40,645 nucleotides of DNA from Actinomycetes bacterium (GTDB lineage Bacteria; Actinomycetota; Acidimicrobiia; Acidimicrobiales; RAAP-2), in contig JAJZVL010000023.1 of assembly GCA_021845725.1 (NCBI GenBank), forward strand, positions 1 through 40,645, given 5' to 3'. Below, piece after piece: positions 8,116 through 15,979 of this stretch (its first letter is position 1; the number at the start of each line of letters is the position of its first letter). The position numbers and the translations under genes are program-made. The notes beneath the pieces were generated by a model. The model saw nothing but the letters and a program-made list of their open reading frames with translations. It did not search any database and had not been told where the DNA came from.

Positions 8116-9326
8116 GACTCGGCGCGACCCTCGCCCTGGCGGGCGGCCCAGGTCGCGACCCCGAGCCCCCACAGCCGGACGAACCCCTCGGCGTCCTCGT
8201 GCCGGAAGGTGTCCCCGGTCTCGTAGGTCGCGAGCCCCAGGTCGTACAGGGCGGCGGGGCTCCGCCTCCCGACGACGCCGCCGGCACCGGGCGGGGAGAA
8301 CCGGACCTTCACCTCTCCGGTGACGTGGCGCTGCGACTCGGTGACGAAGGCGTCGAGGGCCTGCTTGAGCGGCGAGAACCACATCCCGTCGTAGACGAGC
8401 TCCGCCCACCTGGGCTCGAGACGCGCCTTCTCGTGCTGCAAGTCGCGTTCGAGGGTGAGGTCCTCGAGGTCCGCGTGGGCCATGAGCAGTGCGAGCGCGC
8501 CGGGGCACTCGTAGATCTCGCGGCTCTTGATCCCCACCCGGCGGTTCTCGACGACGTTCAGCCGGCCGAACCCGGTCGATCCCGCGAGCTGCCCGATCCG
8601 GATGATGAGGTCGTGCGCGTCCATGCGCTGGCCATCGAGCGACACGGGGTTGCCCTCCTCGAACCCGACGACGACGTCGACCGGTGCATCGGCGGTGACC
8701 TTGGTCATCGTGAAGATGTCCTCGGGCGGGCCTGCCCAGGGGTCCTCGAGGACGCCGCATTCGATGGACTTGCCCCAGAGGTTCTCGTCGATGGAGTACA
8801 CCTTCTCCTTGGTCACCGTGATGGGAATGTCCCATTTCGCTGCGTACTCGACGCATTGCTCGCGGGTGAGGCCCCACACGCGCGCGGGCGCGATGACGTC
8901 GAGGTCGGGGGCGAGCGCTCGAGTTCCGACCTCGAAGCGCACCTGGTCGTTCCCCTTCGCCGTGCAACCGTGCGCGACGGCGTGCGCACCGTGCTCCCTG
9001 GCCGCGCGCACCAGGTGGCGCACGATGACCGGCCGGGAAAGGGCCGACACGAGCGGGTACTTTCCCTCGTAGCGCGCGTTCGCCCGCACCGCGGCGAAGC
9101 AGAACTCCTCGGCCATCTCCTGGCGGGCATCCACCACGATCGCCTCGACGGCTCCCGCGGCGAGCGCGCGCTGGCGGATCGCCTCCCAGCTGTCCACGGT
9201 CGCGTCCGCCTCCTGGCCGACGTCGACCGCGACGGCGATCACCTCGGCGTCGCTGTGCTCGATGAGCCATCGCACCGCCACCGACGTGTCGAGCCCTCCG
9301 CTGTAGGCAAGCACTACTCGTCGCAT
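8112..9326 (-). CDS. argG: Argininosuccinate synthase
   Basis: 404 residues. It condenses citrulline and aspartate with ATP. The N-terminal ATP-pyrophosphatase loop AYSGGLDTS (residues 7-15) is present, as are HGCTAKGNDQVRFE and KSIECGVLEDPW. The ATG lies inside the end of argR (13-bp overlap), with GAGGAA just upstream. The length and full motif set suggest a functional enzyme. Confidence 0.97.
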   Translation of the reverse strand: MRRVVLAYSGGLDTSVAVRWLIEHSDAEVIAVAVDVGQEADATVDSWEAIRQRALAAGAVEAIVVDARQEMAEEFCFAAVRANARYEGKYPLVSALSRPVIVRHLVRAAREHGAHAVAHGCTAKGNDQVRFEVGTRALAPDLDVIAPARVWGLTREQCVEYAAKWDIPITVTKEKVYSIDENLWGKSIECGVLEDPWAGPPEDIFTMTKVTADAPVDVVVGFEEGNPVSLDGQRMDAHDLIIRIGQLAGSTGFGRLNVVENRRVGIKSREIYECPGALALLMAHADLEDLTLERDLQHEKARLEPRWAELVYDGMWFSPLKQALDAFVTESQRHVTGEVKVRFSPPGAGGVVGRRSPAALYDLGLATYETGDTFRHEDAEGFVRLWGLGVATWAARQGEGRAES

Positions 9327-9829
9327 CGTTCCTCCTCAGTTGTTCGATCGTCCCACTCGGCGCCGAGCCTCGCGAGCGATGCAAGGTGCTCTGCGACGTC
9401 TCGGGCGCTGTGGCTCTCCGCGACCACCACCAGCATGGTGTCGTCCCCTGCGACCGTGCCGACGACGCCGTCGAGGCCGCTGCGATCGATCGCCGATGCT
9501 ACGACATGCGCACACCCCGGCGGCGTACGCACCACGACCAGGTTCTGCGACGGCGAGACGTCCACCGCCCACTCCCCCAGCACCCGTCGGAGGTGGTCCA
9601 CCGGAGCGATCTGCTGCGCGGGGAGATCGGGGAGCGCGTAGGCGGTCTCGCCGCCGGGGAGCCGGACCTTCTGTGCGCCGAGCTCCTCCAAGTCGCGCGA
9701 CACGGTCGTCTGCGTCGCGTCGACGCCTTCGGCAGCCAGCAGCTCCACGAGCAGCTGCTGGCTCCCGATCGCCTGCTGCTCGAGCAAGCGCGCGATCCGG
9801 TGCTGGCGCTGGGTCTTGCCGAGCTTCAC
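9314..9829 (-). CDS. argR: Arginine repressor ArgR
   Basis: 171 residues. The N-terminal winged helix (QRQHRIARLL, SQQLLVELLAAEGVDATQTTVSRDLEELG) binds ARG boxes; the C-terminal hexamerisation/arginine-binding domain contains GTVAGDDTMLVV. The start is GTG 9829, overlapping the argD stop as GTGA. Its expected operator is the palindrome at 14068-14089 upstream of argC, giving feedback control of the operon that encodes it. Confidence 0.96.
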   Translation of the reverse strand: MKLGKTQRQHRIARLLEQQAIGSQQLLVELLAAEGVDATQTTVSRDLEELGAQKVRLPGGETAYALPDLPAQQIAPVDHLRRVLGEWAVDVSPSQNLVVVRTPPGCAHVVASAIDRSGLDGVVGTVAGDDTMLVVVAESHSARDVAEHLASLARLGAEWDDRTTEEERCDE

Positions 9830-11010
9830 CGCCCCGCCTCCGCCCCGCCGCCGAGCACCGCGGCGATCGCCCCCTCGAGCAGCGCGACCCCCTCGTCGAC
9901 GACCTCGTCCTCGACGAGCAACGACGGAGCCAGCCGGAGGGTGTCCGGGCGCAGCGCGTTGACCAGCAGGCCGTGGGCGAGCGCCGCCGAGGCGACGTCG
10001 GCCGCGACCGGCGCGGCGAGCTGCGTCGCGAGCAAGAGGCCCCGGCCCCGGACCTCGATCACCCCCGGAAGTGCTCTCAGGCGCCCCTCGAGGCGTGCTC
10101 CTGCGTGCCGCGCCCGTGCCGGGACGTCCTCGCGCTCCATCACCTGGAGCGTGGCGCGGGCCGCGGACATGGCGAGCGGCTGGCCGCCGAAGGTCGTGGC
10201 GTGGTCGCCGACGCCGAACGCCGCCGCAACCTCGGCGCTCGCCCAGCATGCCCCGACCGGCATCCCGTTGCCGAGCGCCTTCGCCATCGTCACGACGTCC
10301 GGACGCAGCGGCTGGTCCTGGAAGGCGAACCACCTCCCGGTCCGCCCGAGACCCGTCTGGACCTCGTCGCACATGAGCAGCACGCCGCGCTCGGTGCACA
10401 GCCTGCGCACGCCGGCGAGGTAGTCCGATGACGGCACGACCACGCCGCCCTCACCCTGAACCGGCTCGACCAGCACCGCGGCGACGTTCGCGGGGTCGAG
10501 CGCCGCGTCCATGGCGTCGAGGTCGTCGTAGGGCACGTGGGTGAAGCCCTCGGGAAGGGGCTCGAACGGCGCGTGCTTGGCAGGCTGGCCCGTCGCCCGG
10601 AGGGTGGCGAGCGTGCGCCCGTGGAAGGAGCCCCACGTGGCCACCACCACGTAACGCCCGGGCCCCGCCCACTTGCGCGCGAGCTTCAGCGCGCACTCGT
10701 TGGCCTCGGCCCCCGAGTTGCAGAAGAACACCTGCCCGCCTGCGGGGCTCTCCCCGCCCCCCACGAGCCTGTCGATCGTCGCCGCGACCTCGGGCGCGAG
10801 GGCGTTGGCGTAGAGGTTCGAGACATGCCAGAGGGTCCCCGCCTGCTCACAGAGTGCCCGCACCACGTCCGGGTGGGCGTGCCCGAGCGACGTCACCGCC
10901 AGCCCGGAGACGAAGTCGAGGTACCGCCGGCCCTCCGCGTCGAAGAGCGTGCTCCCCTCCCCCCGCACGAAGACGACCTCGGGAGGCGCGTACGTGCCCA
11001 TGAGCGTCAT
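9826..11010 (-). CDS. argD: Acetylornithine aminotransferase
   Basis: 394 residues, class III PLP aminotransferase. It contains NSGAEANECALKLARKW (98-114), SFHGRTLATL, the CDEVQTGLGRTG segment and TMAKALGNG with the PLP Lys at 244. It converts N-acetylglutamate semialdehyde to N-acetylornithine. The ATG at 11010 overlaps the argB stop (ATGA). argF, which normally follows argD in this operon, is absent; argR follows directly. Confidence 0.95.
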   Translation of the reverse strand: MTLMGTYAPPEVVFVRGEGSTLFDAEGRRYLDFVSGLAVTSLGHAHPDVVRALCEQAGTLWHVSNLYANALAPEVAATIDRLVGGGESPAGGQVFFCNSGAEANECALKLARKWAGPGRYVVVATWGSFHGRTLATLRATGQPAKHAPFEPLPEGFTHVPYDDLDAMDAALDPANVAAVLVEPVQGEGGVVVPSSDYLAGVRRLCTERGVLLMCDEVQTGLGRTGRWFAFQDQPLRPDVVTMAKALGNGMPVGACWASAEVAAAFGVGDHATTFGGQPLAMSAARATLQVMEREDVPARARHAGARLEGRLRALPGVIEVRGRGLLLATQLAAPVAADVASAALAHGLLVNALRPDTLRLAPSLLVEDEVVDEGVALLEGAIAAVLGGGAEAGR

Positions 11011-11867
11011 GGGACCACCATCGTCCCGACCCCGCCGTCGGTGAACAGCTCGAGAAGGAGCGCGTGGGGCACGCGTCCGTCCAGCACGTGCGCGCGGCGC
11101 ACGCCGGCCTGCACCGCCCGCACGCACGCTTGGGCCTTGGGCACCATCCCCCCGGCCGCGGCGCCCGATTCGACCATCGAGAAGAGCTGGTCGGCCGTCA
11201 CCTGGCGCACCAGCGACGCGGGGTCCGCCGGGTCTGCGCGCAGGCCCTCCACGTCGGTGAGGAACACGAGCTTCTCTGCACCGAGCGCCTCGGCGAGCGC
11301 ACCGGCCACCGTGTCCGCGTTGATGTTGTACGCCTGTCCCGAGGAGTCCGAGCCGATCGTCGCGACGACCGGGATCAGACCCTCTGCGAGCAGGCGGAGC
11401 AGGATCGTCGGGTCCACGCCGATCACGGTGCCGACGAAACCGAGGCCGCCGGAGTGCGCGGCCGCGCTGATCAGCTTCGCGTCCTCCCCCGAGAGCCCGA
11501 CGGCGAGCGGACCGTGCACGTTGATCGCCGAGACGATGTCACGGTTGACCTTGCCGACGAGCACCATGCGGGCCACCTCGAGCGTGTCGGCGTCGGTCAC
11601 CCTCAGCCCGTCACGGAACTCGGGCTCCTTGCCCAGCCGGCGGAGCAGGTCCCCGATCTGGGGACCCCCGCCGTGGACGACGACGGGCTTGACCCCGACC
11701 GAGTGCAGCAGGACGACGTCTTGGGCGAACGACGCGAGCGGTGTCGCCTCGGAGCCTGCCAGCGCATTGCCGCCGTACTTCACCACGACGACCGCGTCAC
11801 GGAAGCGGCGGATGTAGGGAAGCGCCTCGACGAGCATCGCGGCACGAGCCGAATCGGGACTCCTCAT
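11007..11867 (-). CDS. argB: Acetylglutamate kinase
   Basis: 286 residues of the amino-acid kinase fold: VVVVKYGGNAL with Lys30, VVHGGGPQIGDLL, and INADTVAGALAEALGAEKLVFLTDV. It phosphorylates N-acetylglutamate, the step usually feedback-inhibited by arginine in organisms with the ArgJ cycle. The ATG at 11867 overlaps the argJ stop (ATGA). Confidence 0.96.
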   Translation of the reverse strand: MRSPDSARAAMLVEALPYIRRFRDAVVVVKYGGNALAGSEATPLASFAQDVVLLHSVGVKPVVVHGGGPQIGDLLRRLGKEPEFRDGLRVTDADTLEVARMVLVGKVNRDIVSAINVHGPLAVGLSGEDAKLISAAAHSGGLGFVGTVIGVDPTILLRLLAEGLIPVVATIGSDSSGQAYNINADTVAGALAEALGAEKLVFLTDVEGLRADPADPASLVRQVTADQLFSMVESGAAAGGMVPKAQACVRAVQAGVRRAHVLDGRVPHALLLELFTDGGVGTMVVP

Positions 11868-13042
11868 GACGTCGTCCGGTTCTCGTCGATGTAGCCGTAG
11901 CCCAGGTCGGACGTGAGGACTGCTCCCTCTCCCGCGCCCATCCCCAGATCGCAGCGGATGTCGACCACCTTCCCAGCCATGTGCGCGGCGACCGCGTCCG
12001 CGTCGTGAGGCACCGCCACCCCACGCGCGCACACCTCGATCCCCCCGTAGGAGACCGAGGTGCGCCCGAGCTCGAACGCCACCCCGGCGGACCCCAGCTC
12101 GCTCACCACGCGCCCCCAGTACGGGTCCTCGCCGTTGAGCGAGCACTTGACCAGCAACGAGCTCGCCACCTTGCGCGCGGCTGCGTGGGCCTCCGCGTCC
12201 GAGGCTGCCCCGACGACCACGATGCGCGCCGTCTTGGTCGCCCCCTCCGCGTCCGCCACCATCTGCTCGGCGAGCGACCGGCACACTGCGGTCACCGCCA
12301 CGCCGAGCTGGTCCTCGGGCACCGCTCCTGCCTCGCCGCTGGCGAGGAGGAGCACCGTGTCGTTCGTCGACGTGCACCCGTCGACGGTCATCGCGTTGAA
12401 GGAGGCGTCGACCGCGCTCTCGAGCAGCGCGCGCAGGGTGCCGGGCGCCATCGCCGCATCCGTGGTCACGACGGCGAGCATCGTCGCCATGTGCGGGGCC
12501 AGCATCGCCGCACCCTTCGCCATGCCGCCGACGGTGCAGCGCACACCACCGGCCTCGACGTGCGCCACGGCCTCCTTGCGGACGGTGTCGGTGGTCATGA
12601 TCGCCTGTGCCGCGGCGCGCCCTGCCCGCGCCCCGGGTGCGCGTGCCGCCACGACCGGCTCGACGGCGTCGAGCACCCCTGTGGGGAACGGCACGCCGAT
12701 CAGCCCGGTCTGGCACACGAGGACCTCCTCGGGCGCCGCGCCCACTCCGGCGGCCACGATCTCGCACAGCCGCCGCGCGGCGCGCATGCCCGCCAGGCCG
12801 GTGGCCGCGTTGGCGTTCCCCGACGTGAGGACCACGGCGGCCGCATGACCGCCACTCGTTCCCAGATGCTCCCGGCTCACCTGCACCGGCGCCGCGGCGG
12901 CAAGGTTCTGGGTGAAGACCCCTGCCGCGGGCACGGCCCTTCCGTCAGCGGTCGCCACGACCGCCATGTCGGGCTCCCCCTCGGCCTTGATGCCGATCGC
13001 GCCAGCGGCTGCGACGAAGCCGAGCGGTGCGGTGACGCTCAC
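11864..13042 (-). CDS. argJ: Bifunctional ornithine acetyltransferase/N-acetylglutamate synthase
   Basis: 392 residues. The self-cleavage motif KGAAMLAPHMATML is intact with the nucleophilic Thr at 187; the upstream TSGNANAATG and downstream FNAMTVDGCTSTNDTV segments are also typical. It recycles the acetyl group from acetylornithine to glutamate. The start is GTG 13042, overlapping the argC stop as GTGA. The presence of argJ implies the acetyl-recycling route; no argA or argE is in the window. Confidence 0.96.
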   Translation of the reverse strand: MSVTAPLGFVAAAGAIGIKAEGEPDMAVVATADGRAVPAAGVFTQNLAAAAPVQVSREHLGTSGGHAAAVVLTSGNANAATGLAGMRAARRLCEIVAAGVGAAPEEVLVCQTGLIGVPFPTGVLDAVEPVVAARAPGARAGRAAAQAIMTTDTVRKEAVAHVEAGGVRCTVGGMAKGAAMLAPHMATMLAVVTTDAAMAPGTLRALLESAVDASFNAMTVDGCTSTNDTVLLLASGEAGAVPEDQLGVAVTAVCRSLAEQMVADAEGATKTARIVVVGAASDAEAHAAARKVASSLLVKCSLNGEDPYWGRVVSELGSAGVAFELGRTSVSYGGIEVCARGVAVPHDADAVAAHMAGKVVDIRCDLGMGAGEGAVLTSDLGYGYIDENRTTS

Positions 13043-14049
13043 GGGTACACCGCCGCGAGCGGCAGCCCCGCCCCCTCGTCGAGGCCGAGAGCAAGGTTCG
13101 CGCACTGCACCGCCTGGCCGGCCGCACCTTTCACCAGGTTGTCCAGCGCGCACAGGGCCACCAGCCATCCCGTCCGGTCGTCGACGCGGACACTGACCTG
13201 TGCGGTGTTGGAGCCGCTCGTCCACTTGGTGGAGGGCGGCTCGTCCGTGACGACGACGAACCGCTCCCCTGCGTAGGCCTCGCCGAGGACCGCCATCGCG
13301 TCCGCGGACCCAATGCGGCGCGCCGGGCGCGCATAGCAGGTAGCGAGGAGTCCCCTGGTCATCGGTGCGAGGTGGGGGGTGAACAGGACCGGACGGCCGA
13401 GCACCTGCTCCATCTCAGGGGTGTGCCGGTGGGTGAGCAGGCCGTACGCCCGGAAGTCCTCGTCGACCGCGCTGAACTGCAGGCGCTCGGAAACCGCGCG
13501 GCCCGCCCCCGAGACGCCGCTCGCGGCGTCGACGATCGCGCCGCCATCCAAGAGGTCCGCCCTCGCGAACGGCCCGAGCGCGAGCGCCGCCGCCGTGGGG
13601 TAGCACCCCGGCACCGCGACCATGCGGGCACCGAGCAGATCCGCGCGGAAGAGCTCGGGAAGCCCGTAGACGAACTGCTCCAGGAGCGCAGGCGACTCGT
13701 GAGCCGCCCCGTACCAACGGGGGTAGGACGAGGGATCCTCCAGACGGAAGTCCGCGGCGAGGTCGATGATTGCCCCGACCCGCCCCACGAGGCTCGGAAC
13801 CAGCTGCTGGGACTCCCCGTGAGGCAGCGCGAGGAACACCACGTCGAGCCCCGCCAGCGCTGCGGGCTCCGTCTCCTCGTAGCGGAGCCGTGGATAGGCC
13901 GCGGCCAGCGACGGGGTGTGACGGCTGACGAGCTCCCCGGCGCTCGTGCCTCCCGTCGCGACCGCCACCTCGAGCTCGGGGTGCGCCGCGCAGAGGCGGA
14001 GGAGCTCCGTCCCGGCGTACCCGGGCGCCCCCACCACCGCAGCGTTCAT
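13039..14049 (-). CDS. argC: N-acetyl-gamma-glutamyl-phosphate reductase
   Basis: 336 residues. The N-terminal Rossmann motif VVGAPGYAGTELLRL and the catalytic VPGCYPTAAALAL with Cys149 are present, along with the HRHTPEM histidine segment. It makes N-acetylglutamate semialdehyde with NADPH. It is the first gene of the operon and its ATG is only about six bases beyond a TAACCT -10-like element, so the message may be leaderless. The overlapping palindrome marks ArgR control. Confidence 0.96.
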   Translation of the reverse strand: MNAAVVGAPGYAGTELLRLCAAHPELEVAVATGGTSAGELVSRHTPSLAAAYPRLRYEETEPAALAGLDVVFLALPHGESQQLVPSLVGRVGAIIDLAADFRLEDPSSYPRWYGAAHESPALLEQFVYGLPELFRADLLGARMVAVPGCYPTAAALALGPFARADLLDGGAIVDAASGVSGAGRAVSERLQFSAVDEDFRAYGLLTHRHTPEMEQVLGRPVLFTPHLAPMTRGLLATCYARPARRIGSADAMAVLGEAYAGERFVVVTDEPPSTKWTSGSNTAQVSVRVDDRTGWLVALCALDNLVKGAAGQAVQCANLALGLDEGAGLPLAAVYP

Positions 14050-14089
14050 GTTGCAAGGTTACACATCGTCATGCATAGCTATGCAAGTC
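14050..14089 (-). promoter_or_regulatory. argC promoter with ARG box (ArgR operator)
   Basis: A perfect 14-bp palindrome TGCATAGCTATGCA (14072-14085), extended as ATGCATAGCTATGCAA, matches the AT-rich half-site pattern of ARG boxes. On the minus strand TTGCAT at its edge can serve as -35 and TAACCT or TGTAAC as -10 before the argC ATG, so bound ArgR would block polymerase. Confidence 0.75.
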
Positions 14090-14135
14090 GCCACGGGCAG
14101 CACCCAGCCGCCTGCAGCGCCGGCACGTGCGAGCC

Positions 14136-15893
14136 TCACTCGACCAACGCCTCGGTCGCCTCCGTGACCATGTCCATTCCCACCGGCTCGCGATCCGCCG
14201 GGACCTCCTGGCCATGGTGGTACTTGCCGCCTCGGAGCAGCGAGGCGACGGCGCCGAGGACGCAGGCGACGAAGGCGAAGTCGAAGGCCGCGTGGAGCCC
14301 GTTGCCGAACGGCCCGCTGATGAGGTGCGGGAAGAACGACCTGCCGGTCAGGTAGGCGTAGGTGTGGCCCGGGAGCGTGTGCGCAGCCGGCCCGAGCAGC
14401 TGCCCCATGGGGTTGTAGCCCAGGAACGCCGCGAACAGGCTGCCCACCGGCGGCAGGTGTGACACGGCGGTCGCGAGCGGCATGCTCACGCCCTGCGCGG
14501 TCAGCCCGTTGACCAGCGCGGCGGGGAGGCTCGCCGCGAGCCCCAGGATCATGAGGGTGAAGAAGATGCCGATGGACAGCACCTGGGCCGACGACATGAA
14601 GGTCATCGTCATCCCGGCACCCGCCCCCCGCTGATCGGGCGGCAGGCTGTTCATGATGCCGGTCTGGTTCGGCGCACCGAACATCCCCATGCCGACACCG
14701 CTCGAGAACAGCACCGCCCCGAACCCGAGGTAGGAGAAGTCGACCGGCAGGACTTGGAGTAGGACGAACGAGACAGCGGCCAACACGAGCCCGCCGGTCG
14801 CGAAGGGCCGGGCGCCGTACCGGTCGGCGAGGATGCCGCTCGTCGGCCCGGCGATGAGGAAACCGCCGGTGAGCGGCAGCATGTAGATCCCCGCCCAGAG
14901 CGGGGTGACGCTGAAGCTGTAGCCGTGCAGGGGCAGCCAGATCCCCTGGAGCCAGATGATGATGATGAACATCATGCCGCCACGGCTCAACGCGGCAAGG
15001 AGGTTCGCCCCGTTGCCGGCTGCGAACGCCCGGATCCTGAACAGGCTGAGACGGAACATGGGCGCGCGCACCCTGGTCTCGAGGTACGCGAAGCCCACGA
15101 GGACGGCGATCCCCCCGAAGATCATGGTGAGGACGAACGGGCTCGTCCATCCCATGGTGTGCCCGCCGTAGGGGAGGAGCCCGTAGGTGATGCCGACGAG
15201 GACCATCACCAGCCCGGCGGCGAAGGTGAGGTTGCCCCACCAGTCGATGTGCGACGTGGTCCGAACCCCCGTGTCGCGCAGCTTGACGCGGGACCAGACC
15301 GTGCCGAAGAGGCCGAAGGGGACCGATACCAAGAACACGAGGCGCCACTCGACGGGTGCGAGAAGGCCGCCGAGGATCAGGCCGATGAACGAGCCGGCGA
15401 TCAGGGCGACGTTGTTGATCCCCATGGCCAGCCCTCGTTGGTCGGGCGGAAAGGCGTCGGTCAGGATGGCGCTCGAGTTCGCCATGAGGAGCGCTCCGCC
15501 CACCCCCTGCCCCACCCGGAGGATGATGAGGTACAGGGCGCCCGCCGACCCCTGCAGCCAGCACACCGACAGCAGGATGGAGAACACCGTGAAGACGACA
15601 AAGCCCAGGTTGAACATCCTGACCCGGCCGAACATGTCGCCCAGGCGCCCGAGGCTCACCACCAGCACCGCCATGACCACCATGAAGCCCATCAGCATCC
15701 ACAGCAGGTAGCTCGTGTTCGCGGGGGCCAGCGGGTTCACCCGGATCCCGCGGAAGATGTCCGGCAGCGCGATGAGGACGATCGAGGAATTCAGCACTGC
15801 CATGAGGACCCCGAGGGTCGTGTTCGACAACGCGATCCACTTGTAGCGATCCGGCGCGCAGGCAGCAGAGGTCCCGGAGGCAGGGTGTGGCAT
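14136..15893 (-). CDS. MFS drug/solute exporter, DHA2-like (14 transmembrane helices expected)
   Basis: 585 residues, integral inner-membrane protein. It shows MFS signatures: SLGRLGDMFGR after the second helix, LRVGQGVGGALLMANSSAIL and PPDQRGLAMGINN, and a repeat-like second half with GILADRYGARP and PPDQRGAGAGM. Length and hydrophobic pattern fit the 14-helix DHA2 group of proton-coupled exporters. The ATG has only a weak ribosome site. It lies between pheT (85 bp upstream in transcription) and argC on the same strand; no link to either pathway is evident. Substrate unknown. Confidence 0.88.
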   Translation of the reverse strand: MPHPASGTSAACAPDRYKWIALSNTTLGVLMAVLNSSIVLIALPDIFRGIRVNPLAPANTSYLLWMLMGFMVVMAVLVVSLGRLGDMFGRVRMFNLGFVVFTVFSILLSVCWLQGSAGALYLIILRVGQGVGGALLMANSSAILTDAFPPDQRGLAMGINNVALIAGSFIGLILGGLLAPVEWRLVFLVSVPFGLFGTVWSRVKLRDTGVRTTSHIDWWGNLTFAAGLVMVLVGITYGLLPYGGHTMGWTSPFVLTMIFGGIAVLVGFAYLETRVRAPMFRLSLFRIRAFAAGNGANLLAALSRGGMMFIIIIWLQGIWLPLHGYSFSVTPLWAGIYMLPLTGGFLIAGPTSGILADRYGARPFATGGLVLAAVSFVLLQVLPVDFSYLGFGAVLFSSGVGMGMFGAPNQTGIMNSLPPDQRGAGAGMTMTFMSSAQVLSIGIFFTLMILGLAASLPAALVNGLTAQGVSMPLATAVSHLPPVGSLFAAFLGYNPMGQLLGPAAHTLPGHTYAYLTGRSFFPHLISGPFGNGLHAAFDFAFVACVLGAVASLLRGGKYHHGQEVPADREPVGMDMVTEATEALVE

Positions 15894-15979
15894 GCGGCGA
15901 TTCTACGAGGCAGCGGTCTCGACGCCTGCACGACAACGAGGAAGGACGTCGGGGTCCTCGCGCCCTGAGCCGCGACCCC

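Noticed and set aside
15943-15958. AGGAC-N6-GTCCT hairpin between pheT and the MFS gene
   Set aside because: Only five pairs, no T-run, and both genes run in the same direction; likely chance.
14925-15968. Acidic, His-rich plus-strand open frame opposite the MFS gene
   Set aside because: It is the complement of transmembrane codons and has no domain or ribosome site.
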